From a virus, in the IMG/VR virus record IMGVR_UViG_3300034691_000021, positions 1-52,067 of that record: a stretch of 52,067 nt of DNA; one strand, given 5' to 3'. The position numbers were made by a program, and so were the translations under genes. Each line of letters starts with the position of its first letter. Position 1 is the first letter of the stretch. Under the pieces are notes generated by a model. That model did not search any database, had not been told where the DNA came from, and worked only from the letters and a program-made list of their open reading frames with translations. Positions 31,707 to 40,205 of the stretch are shown piece by piece.

Positions 31707-32837
31707 TCAGCCCAGAACCAAGCACACGTGCTCGGATTGAACCACTTTGAAGCCCCAGGCCAGGTGCAGCTCCCAGGTGGTCTGACCGTACTGCTGGATT
31801 TGCAGCAGCAGGTAGGTCATGCCGTTCTGATCGCTGATCAGCATCTGGTCGATGGTGGCGTTGTCCGGCATTGCTGGCGGACGCATGATGCCGACGACAG
31901 CGCTACGTTCGAACGCGAGGTTCGGTGCGTAGTTGTTGCCGACGGTCATGGCGTTGGCGGTCGGGATCACGATGCGAGCACCAGGACGGCCGAGGCTGAC
32001 AGTGCCAGGAGCAGCAACACCGTTGTTGATGACGTACTTGTTGGTCGAGTCGGCCGCGAAGGTCACAACGTCGCCCGGCAGAGCGGTGCCGGTGCCAGTC
32101 ACCAGAGCGATGTCGCGCACGCCAATAGCAGTCGAGCCGCTGGTGACGTAGGAAGCGCCAGTACCCTTGGTGTGGGTGGTGATGCCGGCCGATTCGGTGA
32201 TAGCGAAACCGAACTGACGCAGCAGGCGACCGCTACGGCGCTCTTCGTCGCTACCAGCCTGATAGGCCTGTTGGATGATGCCGAGCTTGCGGGCAGCAAC
32301 ACCAGCGCTCGAATCGATGCACATCTGCAGGTCAGCCAGAGGCGCGCCGTTGTCCAGCAACACCTTGCGCGCGTCGGCGATGATGTTGATGTCAGTGGCG
32401 AACGGGTTGGTGCCGGCGGTGCCTACGGCGCGGGATGCGCCCTGCTTGATGGCAGCGGCGCAGTCAGCTTCTGCCAGGTTGCGCAGCGAGCGCATGCCCT
32501 GGGCAACGAGTTGGCGAACCCATTCGTTGTCAGTGCCGCCGTTTTGCAGGCTTTGCAGCTGCTCGCCGGTCATGTGCCAGCTGACTTTCTTCGAGGCGGT
32601 GATCGCCACGTCGACGCTGGTTGCAGTCGCATCATCGCCAGCCGCTGCAGCAACGCCAGGGGCGAAGTCAGTCGGAGTACGGGATGGTGCAACAGGCACC
32701 TTGACAGTGTCACCTTTGGCGACTTTCTTGTCGTCGAAGTTGGCACTGATCGAACTGATTACCCCGAACGCTTCGTTCGAGACTTCTTGGGCAGCCGAGT
32801 ACAGTACCGGCTGCAATGCGGTGAGAACGTTTGCCAT
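31707..32837 (-). CDS. Major capsid protein, P22 coat-like
   Basis: A 376-residue coat protein. MANVLTALQPVLYSAAQEVSNEAFGVISSI and VAKGDTVKVPVAPSRTP are the start of the P22 coat (gp5) family, which has an HK97 fold plus an inserted domain. Further signatures are WHMTGEQLQSLQNGG and the closing FERSAVVGIMRPPAMPDNATIDQMLISDQNGMTYLLLQ. No protease gene or maturation site is seen. A separate scaffold precedes it, as in P22. An intrinsic terminator lies between the two. Confidence 0.9.
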   Translation of the reverse strand: MANVLTALQPVLYSAAQEVSNEAFGVISSISANFDDKKVAKGDTVKVPVAPSRTPTDFAPGVAAAAGDDATATSVDVAITASKKVSWHMTGEQLQSLQNGGTDNEWVRQLVAQGMRSLRNLAEADCAAAIKQGASRAVGTAGTNPFATDINIIADARKVLLDNGAPLADLQMCIDSSAGVAARKLGIIQQAYQAGSDEERRSGRLLRQFGFAITESAGITTHTKGTGASYVTSGSTAIGVRDIALVTGTGTALPGDVVTFAADSTNKYVINNGVAAPGTVSLGRPGARIVIPTANAMTVGNNYAPNLAFERSAVVGIMRPPAMPDNATIDQMLISDQNGMTYLLLQIQQYGQTTWELHLAWGFKVVQSEHVCLVLG

Positions 32838-32857
32838 GTGGCGGTTTCCTTAAGGCA

Positions 32858-32881
32858 ATAAAAAACCCGCACATGGCGGGC
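32858..32881 (-). terminator. Intrinsic terminator between scaffold and coat genes
   Basis: Minus-strand CCCGC, loop CATGT, GCGGG followed by TTTTTTATTGCC, then the coat gene's ribosome site AAGGAAA. A strong terminator immediately before the most highly expressed gene. Confidence 0.75.
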
Positions 32882-32902
32882 CTTGGTTTGGGGTTTGGTA
32901 GA

Positions 32903-33661
32903 TCAGCCCTTGATGGTCATGCCGCCGCTCATCGCTGCCGCCCGATCTTTCGGGGACAGTGCGTCGAACGCTGCTTGGGTCATGGTCTTGGAGCCATTCC
33001 CGCCGCCATGGCCTGCGCCGCCACCGTTGCCGGTAGCAGGGAACCAATGCGGGCGGGTTTCTTTCATTTCCGCCATCCACTCTTTGAGCGTCAGCGGCTT
33101 ACCGTCTTTGCCGTACTTGCCCTCGCGGGCGACGGGGTTACCGTCATCGTCAAGCTCGAAGTCGCGGGATGCGGCGAGCATGGCGTCTTCCATGGCGTAC
33201 TTGTGCACGCCTGCTTCGGTCGCAGCGCCGATCACTTCACCCTTCAGCACGCGCGAGGCGTACTTCTCGGTGCGGCTGGATGCATTGGTCGCGGCGTCCT
33301 GTGCCAGCTTCAGGTCTTTCTCGAAGCCAGCCTTCATGCGATCGGCACGCTTGGCCAGGACGGTGTCGATGTCGCCCTTGGCAATGAGCTGGGCTTCTTC
33401 GTCGTTCGCAAACTTCGAGAGGATGCCGCGCACTGCTTCTGGATCGATGCCGTCGAAGGACTTCAGCTTCTCGCCGTATTCCTTCACCTTGCCGAGCAGT
33501 TCGGAGTTCTTGCTCTTCAGGCCATTGGTGACTTCGGAGAGCTTCGAATCGAACAGGGCTTGCTGCTCTGGCGTGAATGCTGCCCCCTGGGAGCCACCAC
33601 TACCTTCGCCGCCTTCACCACCACCTTCTTCCTGCATGAACAATTGCTTGAGCTTGAACAT
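32903..33661 (-). CDS. Scaffolding protein
   Basis: A 252-residue protein directly upstream of the coat gene. It begins with a Glu/Gly-rich stretch (EEGGGEGGEGSGGS), then a long helical charged body (LSEVTNGLKSKNSELLGKVKEYGEKLKSF) and a Gly-rich C-terminal linker before a helix (TMTQAAFDALSPKDRAAAM). This is the layout of phage scaffolds that bind coat by a C-terminal helix. Size and place fit. Confidence 0.8.
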   Translation of the reverse strand: MFKLKQLFMQEEGGGEGGEGSGGSQGAAFTPEQQALFDSKLSEVTNGLKSKNSELLGKVKEYGEKLKSFDGIDPEAVRGILSKFANDEEAQLIAKGDIDTVLAKRADRMKAGFEKDLKLAQDAATNASSRTEKYASRVLKGEVIGAATEAGVHKYAMEDAMLAASRDFELDDDGNPVAREGKYGKDGKPLTLKEWMAEMKETRPHWFPATGNGGGAGHGGGNGSKTMTQAAFDALSPKDRAAAMSGGMTIKG

Positions 33662-33699
33662 CTGCTAACCCCTTGGGTCTGTTGGCCGCCTGGCGGCAA

Positions 33700-33726
33700 T
33701 AAAAAGCCCCGTCATGGACGAGGCTT
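33700..33726 (-). terminator. Intrinsic terminator upstream of scaffold (proximal)
   Basis: Minus-strand AAGCCTCGTC, loop CAT, GACGGGGCTT (10-bp stem with one G-T pair), then TTTTTATTGCC. Lies 17 bases downstream of a second strong terminator. Confidence 0.85.
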
Positions 33727-33743
33727 GTGTGAATCGCGGGCAT

Positions 33744-33770
33744 AAAAAAGCCCAGCGGTTAGGCTGGGCT
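33744..33770 (-). terminator. Intrinsic terminator upstream of scaffold (distal)
   Basis: Minus-strand AGCCCAGC, loop CTAACC, GCTGGGCT with six T. It ends the short gene or gap region before the scaffold. The pair is a tandem terminator. Confidence 0.85.
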
Positions 33771-33777
33771 CTGCCGG

Positions 33778-33981
33778 TTACCTTAATCCGGCGCCAAACG
33801 TTTCCATCTGGCGGTTCATTCCGGCCTGATCCGCAGCGTTGTGCTGTTTCACTACCGGTGTAGAGGGTAGAAACACCCCGGCGGATGCCAGGGCTGCTTG
33901 AATTGGGTGGAGGGCCGGTGCTGATCTCCGGCTTGAAAAGACTTGGCGCCATTTGGGTGCACCCCGCCGCGCCTGGAACAA
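33778..33981 (-). CDS. Doubtful small gene in the gap before the scaffold
   Basis: The 360 bases between 33662 and 34021 hold no clear gene. This 67-residue TTG-start frame ends VKQHNAADQAGMNRQMETFGAGLR and stops seven bases before the tandem terminators, which makes it the most natural of three overlapping frames. It lacks an ATG and a good ribosome site. A frame at 33665-34009 runs through the terminators. It could also be a decayed gene. Confidence 0.3.
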   Translation of the reverse strand: MFQARRGAPKWRQVFSSRRSAPALHPIQAALASAGVFLPSTPVVKQHNAADQAGMNRQMETFGAGLR

Positions 33982-34021
33982 TCCATAAGTCGCCCATCAG
34001 CCTGGGCATTCACTCCATAAG

Positions 34022-34273
34022 CTATGTGACGACGACGCGCTCGCCTTTGAGCAGGCACACGACGCAAAGCAGCGCCTTCGTCCCGCCAGTTGGCTTGCCG
34101 TTCTTCATCAGGACGCCGATCAGGCTGACGACCACTTCCCTACCGCCACAACGATGGCACTGAACCATCGCCTCAGGCTTCGGCATCGCACGCACACGAC
34201 GACGCACCTGCTCGGCCGGGGTGTCCGGTTGAGCGGTGCCGTCGATTACGTGGAAGCGGGGTTTGTCGGTCAT
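34022..34273 (-). CDS. Zinc-ribbon protein (83 aa)
   Basis: An 83-residue basic protein with CHRCGG and, 30 residues on, CVVC, forming one zinc ribbon. It carries MKNGKPTGGTKALLCVVCLLKGERV. The N-terminus (TPAEQVRRRVRAM) is helical. It lies in the head cluster between MuF and scaffold, and function is unknown. Four-base overlap with the gene before it. Confidence 0.65.
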   Translation of the reverse strand: MTDKPRFHVIDGTAQPDTPAEQVRRRVRAMPKPEAMVQCHRCGGREVVVSLIGVLMKNGKPTGGTKALLCVVCLLKGERVVVT

Positions 34274-34569
34274 ACCTTGTCGACGATCGCCCGAACGGCC
34301 TGCAACTTGACTAGCATGTCGGCCGTTGGGTTGTGGCAGGCAACAGGCCCGTTCTCAGCCATGAACTGTGACATCGGGCTCAATGCGTAGCGGATATCAT
34401 CAAGCAAATCGCGCAGCCTGACTATTTCAGCACCGGCCTTATCCAGAACAGGCCATGGGTCAGCCTCGATCTGCTTACGAGACGTCTCAACCATTCCCAT
34501 CAGGCGGAGATACTTTTCCTGCATCTGGCCTGCGGTGATCTTGTCCGAGATATCGACAACGTTGCTCAT
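34270..34569 (-). CDS. Small helical protein in the head cluster (99 aa)
   Basis: A 99-residue protein from the ATG at 34569 (MSNVVDISDKITAG...). The body is helical (EKYLRLMGMVETSRKQIEAD, AEIVRLRDLLDDIRYAL) and ends MLVKLQAVRAIVDKV. A GGTAGGTG site precedes it. No family recognised. It separates the MuF gene from the zinc-ribbon gene. Confidence 0.6.
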   Translation of the reverse strand: MSNVVDISDKITAGQMQEKYLRLMGMVETSRKQIEADPWPVLDKAGAEIVRLRDLLDDIRYALSPMSQFMAENGPVACHNPTADMLVKLQAVRAIVDKV

Positions 34570-34591
34570 GGCACCTACCCGTGTTGTTCGG

Positions 34592-35707
34592 TCAGGCCGC
34601 CATCTTAGCAAATGCCGCAGCGTCACGGGCGCGCATCTGGTCGAGCGTCATCCACTCGCCGGTCGGCGTGTAGAAGTCCTCCAGATCAAGCCTGCCATCC
34701 TTCAGCAACTGAGCGCGCACCGGGCCTAGAACCTCGATCTTGCGGGCGTCCGACTGGCGGTTGAGCCATTCCTTATAGTTGAGATCGCCAGGGACTTGGC
34801 CATCCATAGAGGCCCGCTGTCCGGGTGTCATGGAATCGATATCAATTCCAAGCTCGCGCCATGACTTGGTGCGAACGATTGATGTGCTTCGGCAGCAGAA
34901 GTGCAGGCGCCCAGGGCCTTGAAGCCAAGGGATCTTGTGACCGATCGGCTTGTGCGTGACGGGCGTGTATGACTTTTTGTCGCGGATGATGCAGCCGGGA
35001 GAGGTTTTCAGGTCGAGGACCGAGGTCCAATCTTCCGACTTCAGGATCTCTTCATTGGCTTTATTGAACTCATCCCGCGCAGTCGCCGCAGTATGGCTGA
35101 CAGCCGTCCTGACGACCGCTGCAAGGTCTTTGCGGGGCCGCTCAAGGAAGCCGTCGGCGTATCCAGTAGCCCGAGAGCCACGAATGCCGCGAATGATCTG
35201 GTCAGTCGTCTTGCCTTCGAGGTAACCGGTGCGGATGGCGTTGCGGATCTTGACCATGCGGTCGGCGGCGATCTCGGTTGACCAGTTGCGCAGTAAGCGG
35301 CCCTGGAACGGGCGAGACATCGCAGCCGCGTATGCCTGCTCGGCACTGACACTGGCAATCGGGAATCGAACCTGAACCGGGTTAGGAATGGCCGACTCGA
35401 ACAATGCTCGCTGCCAGCTCACCTCGTAGCCTGCCAGGTCCTTCAGGTCGTTCTGTAGCTCAGTGGCTACCGACGCATAGGTCTGACTGTTGATCAGTCT
35501 CACCTGATCCAGCAGCAGCTCCAGGCGCTCAACCGTGAAGGACTCAGCCGGCAGGCGCTCTAATGCAGCGGACAATGCCGCCGAGAGGCCAGCATCGGAC
35601 CTGTTCAGCAGCGCAATGATCCGCCGGACCACGCCAACCTTGTACTTTTCGAGGCTGACCGCGTGGGCCACCTGCTCGTCCTCGATGATCTGGTTGACGG
35701 TTGGCAT
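34592..35707 (-). CDS. MuF-like head morphogenesis protein
   Basis: A 371-residue protein downstream of the portal. The region RTAVSHTAATARDEFNKANEEILKSEDWTSVLDLKTSPGCIIRDKKSY, with its later GRLHFCCRSTSIV, is the MuF (SPP1 gp7) domain, including the conserved Cys and His-Cys motif. A helical N-terminal half (1-120) contacts the portal. Proteins of this family are packaged in small numbers in the head. It is adjacent to the portal gene with no gap. Confidence 0.9.
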   Translation of the reverse strand: MPTVNQIIEDEQVAHAVSLEKYKVGVVRRIIALLNRSDAGLSAALSAALERLPAESFTVERLELLLDQVRLINSQTYASVATELQNDLKDLAGYEVSWQRALFESAIPNPVQVRFPIASVSAEQAYAAAMSRPFQGRLLRNWSTEIAADRMVKIRNAIRTGYLEGKTTDQIIRGIRGSRATGYADGFLERPRKDLAAVVRTAVSHTAATARDEFNKANEEILKSEDWTSVLDLKTSPGCIIRDKKSYTPVTHKPIGHKIPWLQGPGRLHFCCRSTSIVRTKSWRELGIDIDSMTPGQRASMDGQVPGDLNYKEWLNRQSDARKIEVLGPVRAQLLKDGRLDLEDFYTPTGEWMTLDQMRARDAAAFAKMAA

Positions 35708-37099
35708 TTAGAGAGTCCCGAGGCTCGGCCCCTGTTCAGCAATCTTGGCCTGCTCGACCGCCCATTTGATGTCTTTCGACACCACATTGCGGCGTTGCAG
35801 TTCGGAAAACAGCGTCTCGTCCGAGATCTTGCCAGCCAGGTTCAGCTGAATCAGTGCTGGGATCGAGATCTCAGGGATGTAGTCGGAGTCGAAGTTCCCG
35901 TTGACAGTGACGTGACCGCCCTTCTCGGCGCCGGTAAGTTCAGCGAAGAACTGAAGGATCTGATCGATGGCGTCTTCGAGCTGTCCGGCCATTGTCTTCA
36001 GCGGGCTCAACTCTTGCGCAGCATCATCTTCAGCCTGGAACACGGTCTTCGTGGCCGACTTTTCCTTCTCGACGAGCTTCGCGCCTGCGATGCGCATCTG
36101 GTCTTCGAGGCTATCAAGCGAACCCTGGCCTGCTTCGATGGACTTACCGGTGTGCTCGACCCACTCCATTTTGCCATTGGTTGGCAGCTTGGTAGCGGAT
36201 GCGGTGCCGACCTTCAGCTCCCACGTATCATCATCGATGCCCGAGATAGCCAGCATCGGCACCCGGGCGACGTGCAGGATGTTGTCCTGATCGCTCTGTG
36301 AGCGCCAATGCTTGACGTTGAGGTGTGCGAGCTCAAGTAGTGGCGGCTCGGCCGTCATGAAGCCTTTGCGCTTGGTGTAGTAGGTGGTCAGCGGGATATG
36401 GCTCAGCGATGTACGGCCTTCTTTGTGCAGCATCCACGACTTTTTGCCTTTATCGTCTTCCTTCTCGCGGTAGGTCTTCCATGCACCAGGGAGCAAGACA
36501 CGAATCTGCTTGATCTCTTTGACGCCGAACTCACCATCCTCCTCCTCAACCGACTCCATGTAGCGGAACTGGGTCAGGACGTGCTCACCACCATCATTGC
36601 TGGATCGCCAGCCAATGACCTGCTGAGGGCGAATCATGATCACGTAGGGGCGCGCTTTGACAGCCTGAGCATCGGCCAGCGTAACCAGCTCACCCTCGCC
36701 CTGCGGTTGGATGTTCGGGTACTCAGCCAAGGCATGGCACAACCCATGCGACAGCGCCTGGGTGAAGAATGTATCTGACCATACCTGCAGGTTGTTGCCT
36801 TGGCGGTCGATGTCTTCGATGAAGACCTTAATCTTCGGCGGGACATCCTCGCCTATCGTAATAGGTTCGGCGAACACCCGGCCTGCGTTGTTCTTGATCG
36901 TCTCGCTGTAGGCAGGGATCAGGGTCGAAAGGCTCAGACGCTTCTGATAGTCGCAGTCTTCCTCCTTCGGCCACTTCGGCAGCAGCTGCTCGCCTGCCTC
37001 GCGCATCGCCCGGGTGCCGCCCATCAAAGGATCGACGATGGCCCAGTCTTCGCGCATGGCGCCTACTGCCGGTAGCGTTTTGCTCGGGTCATCAGACAT
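35708..37099 (-). CDS. Portal protein (DUF4055)
   Basis: A 463-residue portal of the DUF4055 type. The start (REDWAIVDPLMGGTRAMREAGEQLLPKWPKEE) and GLCHALAEYPNI plus YVIMIRPQQVIGWRS are family marks. The stretch PPLLELAHLNVKHWRSQSDQDNILHVARVPMLAISG is near the channel helix. As a dodecamer it forms the DNA gate of the head. Two bases after the terminase stop. Confidence 0.9.
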   Translation of the reverse strand: MSDDPSKTLPAVGAMREDWAIVDPLMGGTRAMREAGEQLLPKWPKEEDCDYQKRLSLSTLIPAYSETIKNNAGRVFAEPITIGEDVPPKIKVFIEDIDRQGNNLQVWSDTFFTQALSHGLCHALAEYPNIQPQGEGELVTLADAQAVKARPYVIMIRPQQVIGWRSSNDGGEHVLTQFRYMESVEEEDGEFGVKEIKQIRVLLPGAWKTYREKEDDKGKKSWMLHKEGRTSLSHIPLTTYYTKRKGFMTAEPPLLELAHLNVKHWRSQSDQDNILHVARVPMLAISGIDDDTWELKVGTASATKLPTNGKMEWVEHTGKSIEAGQGSLDSLEDQMRIAGAKLVEKEKSATKTVFQAEDDAAQELSPLKTMAGQLEDAIDQILQFFAELTGAEKGGHVTVNGNFDSDYIPEISIPALIQLNLAGKISDETLFSELQRRNVVSKDIKWAVEQAKIAEQGPSLGTL

Positions 37100-37101
37100 A
37101 T

Positions 37102-38382
37102 CTAGATTCTCAGAGGTGCGGTAGAGGCGGTGCGCTTGACGATCGGGAAGCGCTTCATGATGAAGTAGCCAAGGGCGTCGTTCGGGTCTTCCGTGCCGTC
37201 TTTGTTCGGTTCGCCCTGGTCGTTGTAGGTCTGCTGTTCAAGTACGCCTGTTGCGACCGGGCAGAGTTCGGTGTTGACCTTGTAGCGGCGCTCACCGTCG
37301 CCATTGAGGAACATGGCGTTGACGGACAGCACTCGGTCACGCACGGCAGGGTTCGCCGGGTTGACGACAAGGGTGAAGCCAGCGGTTCGAAGCAGACTGT
37401 GATCGGTCTCGCTACCGTTGACGCTCTTGCGGTTGTTGCCGCTGGCATCCGGGTAGATTGAGATGTGATGGCCTGGGTACTTAGCCTTCAACGCATCGAT
37501 CATCGCTGGCGTGTCGAACACATGGGTGATCTCGCCCAGCAGCATCGGCTTGCCGTCGCGGATGACGTGGACCATTGCAGCCATTCGACTGATGTTGAAG
37601 TCGAGGCCTATATGCAGCGCCTCACCGGGCTTGATCGTCTCGCTGGTGTGGTTGAGCACCCGACAGAAGCTCGGGTACACGCTGCCAGACACCAGATTGA
37701 CGAACTTCCCGTCGATGTAGGCATCCACCAGATTCGCCGGGTACGACTCTTTGAGCGACCCGATGTAGTCCTTCGGCAGGTTCTTCGCGTTATCCCGCGT
37801 ACTGGCATGCACGATGCCGTATAGCGGGCGCTGGCTCGGGTTAGCGGCCAACTCGCGCACGAACTTGCGATAGACCCAGTTGAAGCCTTCAGGTGTCGTC
37901 GTGACGTCAATCGTGTTCTGGTCACGGCCAGGCCAAACGGTCGACATCCGCGCAATGATCTTTTTCCACGCGCTGTCAGCCTTCTTGATCGGCATGCAGT
38001 CGATCTCATCGACCAATGCGTGCGCAATGTTGAAGCCGACGATGCGGTGCGGGTGCTCCATGCTCTTGCACACGATGGTGCTCAGGCAGCGCCCAAGGTT
38101 GTCACGCAGGTAAACGCGCTTCTTGCTGGCCACGATATCGGCGAACAATCCGAACGCCTGTGCGACCTCTGGCATCGTCTCGTAGAAGATGTCGGCGATC
38201 TGCGGATAGGTCGGGGCGAAGTAGCCCTGTGGAATGCCAGGATTCTCCAGCGCGTTGATGCACATGCGCACGCAGCCAACGAACGTCTTGCCGCTACGGT
38301 AGCCGCCGACGAACGCTGAGAACTTTTTAGGGTGGCTGATGAACTCGAACTGCGGCCTATTCAGCTTCAGGGTCGCTTGCAT
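37102..38382 (-). CDS. terL: Terminase large subunit
   Basis: A 426-residue packaging motor. Walker A is GGYRSGKT (26-33) and Walker B ALVDEID (122-128). The nuclease domain has acidic residues at IGLDFNIS (Asp261), YPDASGNN (Asp312) and DPNDALGYF near the end. It pumps DNA into the head and cuts concatemers. It overlaps the small subunit by 26 bases, an arrangement that suggests coupling. Confidence 0.95.
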   Translation of the reverse strand: MQATLKLNRPQFEFISHPKKFSAFVGGYRSGKTFVGCVRMCINALENPGIPQGYFAPTYPQIADIFYETMPEVAQAFGLFADIVASKKRVYLRDNLGRCLSTIVCKSMEHPHRIVGFNIAHALVDEIDCMPIKKADSAWKKIIARMSTVWPGRDQNTIDVTTTPEGFNWVYRKFVRELAANPSQRPLYGIVHASTRDNAKNLPKDYIGSLKESYPANLVDAYIDGKFVNLVSGSVYPSFCRVLNHTSETIKPGEALHIGLDFNISRMAAMVHVIRDGKPMLLGEITHVFDTPAMIDALKAKYPGHHISIYPDASGNNRKSVNGSETDHSLLRTAGFTLVVNPANPAVRDRVLSVNAMFLNGDGERRYKVNTELCPVATGVLEQQTYNDQGEPNKDGTEDPNDALGYFIMKRFPIVKRTASTAPLRI

Positions 38383-38914
38383 CTTCCACCCCGATGATTA
38401 CTTTCTTGGGCTCGGGCAGGCCCTTGTTCGGGTCTTCCAGTTCGCGGCGGAGCTTCTCGTTGGTGAGCCGCTTGTTCTCGATCTCGATGCGCTTCAGCTC
38501 GCCATCAAGGTCAACATGTTCTTTGTCGCTGAACAGTTTGAGGTGCTTACCAAGCAGCTCGAATCCCTTGAGGACGTTCTTTGCGTCAAACCCAAAGGCT
38601 GGGGCCAGATCTCCGTCAGGTGTATCAACGAACACCGGAGCGCCCGACCGGTCCAGCACGGGGGCAACCTGGCGGCAACGCTCGATGACCTCAACTATCC
38701 CGGCGAGCACATAGTCCTGCGTAATGCCGGTCCTTTCCGACCTCCCCTGCATCGCATTCTTGAGTGCTTTCGCAATCTCAGGTTTTGTCAGGTTCTCTTG
38801 CCCAATCGATGCAGCCGTCTTCTTGCTGTAACCTGCACGGATAGCCGCTTGCGTGGCATTCAGGTCTTTCAGGTACTCGTCGACGAAGCGCTGCTGTTTC
38901 GCTGTCAGCGCCAT
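38357..38914 (-). CDS. terS: Terminase small subunit (Terminase_2)
   Basis: A 185-residue protein. LTAKQQRFVDEYLKDLNATQAAIRAGYSKKTAASIGQENL is the HTH of the Terminase_2 family, which binds the pac or cos site and recruits the large subunit. The C-terminal half is a coiled coil and an acidic tail. No cos or pac site can be assigned from the sequence, though the 99 bases upstream are a candidate. Confidence 0.92.
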   Translation of the reverse strand: MALTAKQQRFVDEYLKDLNATQAAIRAGYSKKTAASIGQENLTKPEIAKALKNAMQGRSERTGITQDYVLAGIVEVIERCRQVAPVLDRSGAPVFVDTPDGDLAPAFGFDAKNVLKGFELLGKHLKLFSDKEHVDLDGELKRIEIENKRLTNEKLRRELEDPNKGLPEPKKVIIGVEDASDPEAE

Positions 38915-38954
38915 AGGGATTCCTTGAGACTTTGGTGCCTCGCTGGGGCAGGTC

Positions 38955-38983
38955 TTGAAATAGAGGCTGGTTGCCGGTATTGA
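38955..38983 (+). promoter_or_regulatory. Possible promoter for the opposite-strand moron at 39014
   Basis: TTGAAA (38955-38960), 17 bases, TATTGA (38978-38983). The -35 is good and the -10 fair. It would start transcription about 25 bases before the + gene, which runs against the late operon. Confidence 0.4.
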
Positions 38984-39013
38984 TGAGGATCAACTCAACG
39001 CAAGGAGAGCACC

Positions 39014-39214
39014 ATGGCTCGCTACATCGTCAAACCACCGCAACCGAAAGAGTCTGTAAAGGGCTTTGAAGTCAGAGACGAAGACTTCCGCCCCCACTAT
39101 GAAGCCATTCACTTCCATATCGTCGATACGGTTACCGGGCAGCACGCAGGTGATTTCGAGCATGAGGCTGATGCCATCGCTCGTGCTGCTGAGCTGAATC
39201 ACTCCAACCCATAG
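39014..39214 (+). CDS. Small protein encoded against the late operon (66 aa)
   Basis: A 66-residue protein (MARYIVKPPQPKESVKGFEV...) with a strong GCAAGGAGAG site, on the strand opposite to the surrounding late genes. HFHIVDTVTGQHAGDFEHEADAIARAAELNHSN has a compact beta-alpha pattern typical of small DUF proteins. A minus-strand frame at 38990-39202 overlaps it and looks like a shadow. Orientation and its own ribosome site suggest a moron between terS and the HslV-like gene. Confidence 0.65.
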   Translation: MARYIVKPPQPKESVKGFEVRDEDFRPHYEAIHFHIVDTVTGQHAGDFEHEADAIARAAELNHSNP

Positions 39215-39224
39215 GTGTTCGCGC

Positions 39225-39656
39225 CTACTCCGCCTTGATGGTCAGCGTTCTGATCTTGCCGCCAGTGCAGCTATCTCGCTTCATGGCCATCTCGACGGCT
39301 TGGTAGGCAGATGCGCCCATGTCCATTGCGGTGTAGGCATGGTCTGAGCCGCTGCCGATCGCATAGGGGCGATCAGTCAGCACCTGGCTCTTCTCGATGC
39401 CTTCCTCGTCGTCATGGCTTACGTACCAGACCTCACCACCAAGCACTACCAGGGCGTACGCACCTACTGAGGTTTGAGGGTCGCCGAAATAAGCATCGAC
39501 CAGCTTGTTGATGCCTGAGGTATTCCCGCAGAACACAAACCTGACACCATCCCGCTCAACGCATTTGTCAAAGTCGTCATAGACGATTGTCCCTGACCCA
39601 GTTGTTGCTCGACCGTCATAGGCGATGATGCCGTCCTTGTAGGCGATCGTAGTCAT
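39225..39656 (-). CDS. HslV/proteasome-beta-like Ntn-hydrolase protein
   Basis: A 143-residue protein. MTTIAYKDGIIAYDGRATTGSGTIVYDD is the N-terminal strand pair of the Ntn-hydrolase fold used by HslV and proteasome beta subunits, with Thr at position 2. VRFVFCGNTSGINKLVDAYF and RPYAIGSGSDHAYTAMDMGASAYQAVEMAMKRD are matching helices. Phage proteins of this type are known and their role is unsettled. Whether the Thr is exposed by Met removal and active is not shown. It overlaps the next upstream gene. Confidence 0.75.
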   Translation of the reverse strand: MTTIAYKDGIIAYDGRATTGSGTIVYDDFDKCVERDGVRFVFCGNTSGINKLVDAYFGDPQTSVGAYALVVLGGEVWYVSHDDEEGIEKSQVLTDRPYAIGSGSDHAYTAMDMGASAYQAVEMAMKRDSCTGGKIRTLTIKAE

Positions 39657-39829
39657 TTGGTCGCCTCATCAGTAGGGATCACTTCACGGTATCGCTTGGC
39701 GATACGCGCCTGGGCCTGCAGCTTCTCTTCATCGGCCTCAAGGCCGGCGAGATAGGCAAAGGTGTGCACTGCCACGACGTAGAACCTGAACCACCATGGG
39801 TAGTAGGCCTTCAATGTGAGCGTTGCCAT
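39653..39829 (-). CDS. Small membrane-associated protein (58 aa)
   Basis: A 58-residue protein with aromatic-rich N-terminus and a membrane-like stretch (WWFRFYVVAVHTFAYLAGL, residues 12-30) followed by a charged helix. It overlaps the HslV-like gene by four bases. The sequence MATLTLKAYYPWWFRFYVVAV is one I associate with small Pseudomonas phage proteins next to holins. Function unknown. The 115 bases upstream hold no gene. Confidence 0.55.
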   Translation of the reverse strand: MATLTLKAYYPWWFRFYVVAVHTFAYLAGLEADEEKLQAQARIAKRYREVIPTDEATK

Positions 39830-39944
39830 GGCGTCACCACGCGGATCTGCAATCTACTACCAGTATTCCAGCCGTTTCAGCCGGATATGCGCAGTCTATT
39901 GCGTGTAGAGAGTGGCGCCCGCACGAAGCCAGGCACCCTTTGGT

Positions 39945-40205
39945 TTAATCGGGGATCTTGCAGATGTGGCCGCGCCGGGCGATCGCGTAGAGGATCACCG
40001 CGGCATGCAGCGTCATCGCGAACGGGCTGATCGGGTGACCCTTGATGTTGAGGATGAAGCTGCCGAACGCGGCGATGGCCACCAGGTAGAACGAGATACT
40101 CAGCAGAGGCTCGTCCATAGGGCGCACACGGCGCAGGTACTCAGCGGCAGCGATCACCACCAGCACACACAGGAATGCATCGACGACTTGCAGGATGGTA
40201 TGCAT
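39945..40205 (-). CDS. Holin-like membrane protein (86 aa)
   Basis: An 86-residue protein with three predicted spans (about 4-23, 37-53 and 62-78: VVDAFLCVLVVIAAAEYL, LLSISFYLVAIAAFGSFIL, FAMTLHAAVILYAIA) and short loops, the class I holin plan. Holins form the lesions that release the cytosolic endolysin. It pairs with the next gene upstream, with a one-base overlap between the stop and start. In Pseudomonas phages holin genes are often placed before terS, as here. Which of the two is the holin cannot be told. Confidence 0.6.
   Translation of the reverse strand: MHTILQVVDAFLCVLVVIAAAEYLRRVRPMDEPLLSISFYLVAIAAFGSFILNIKGHPISPFAMTLHAAVILYAIARRGHICKIPD

Noticed and set aside
31728-33745. Long + strand frames opposite the coat and scaffold genes
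   Set aside because: Shadows of well-supported genes, with unlikely composition (Arg, His, Cys, Val rich) and no ribosome sites.
33665-34009. 114-codon minus frame in the gap before scaffold
   Set aside because: It runs through both tandem terminator hairpins, and the composition after the first 40 residues is implausible.
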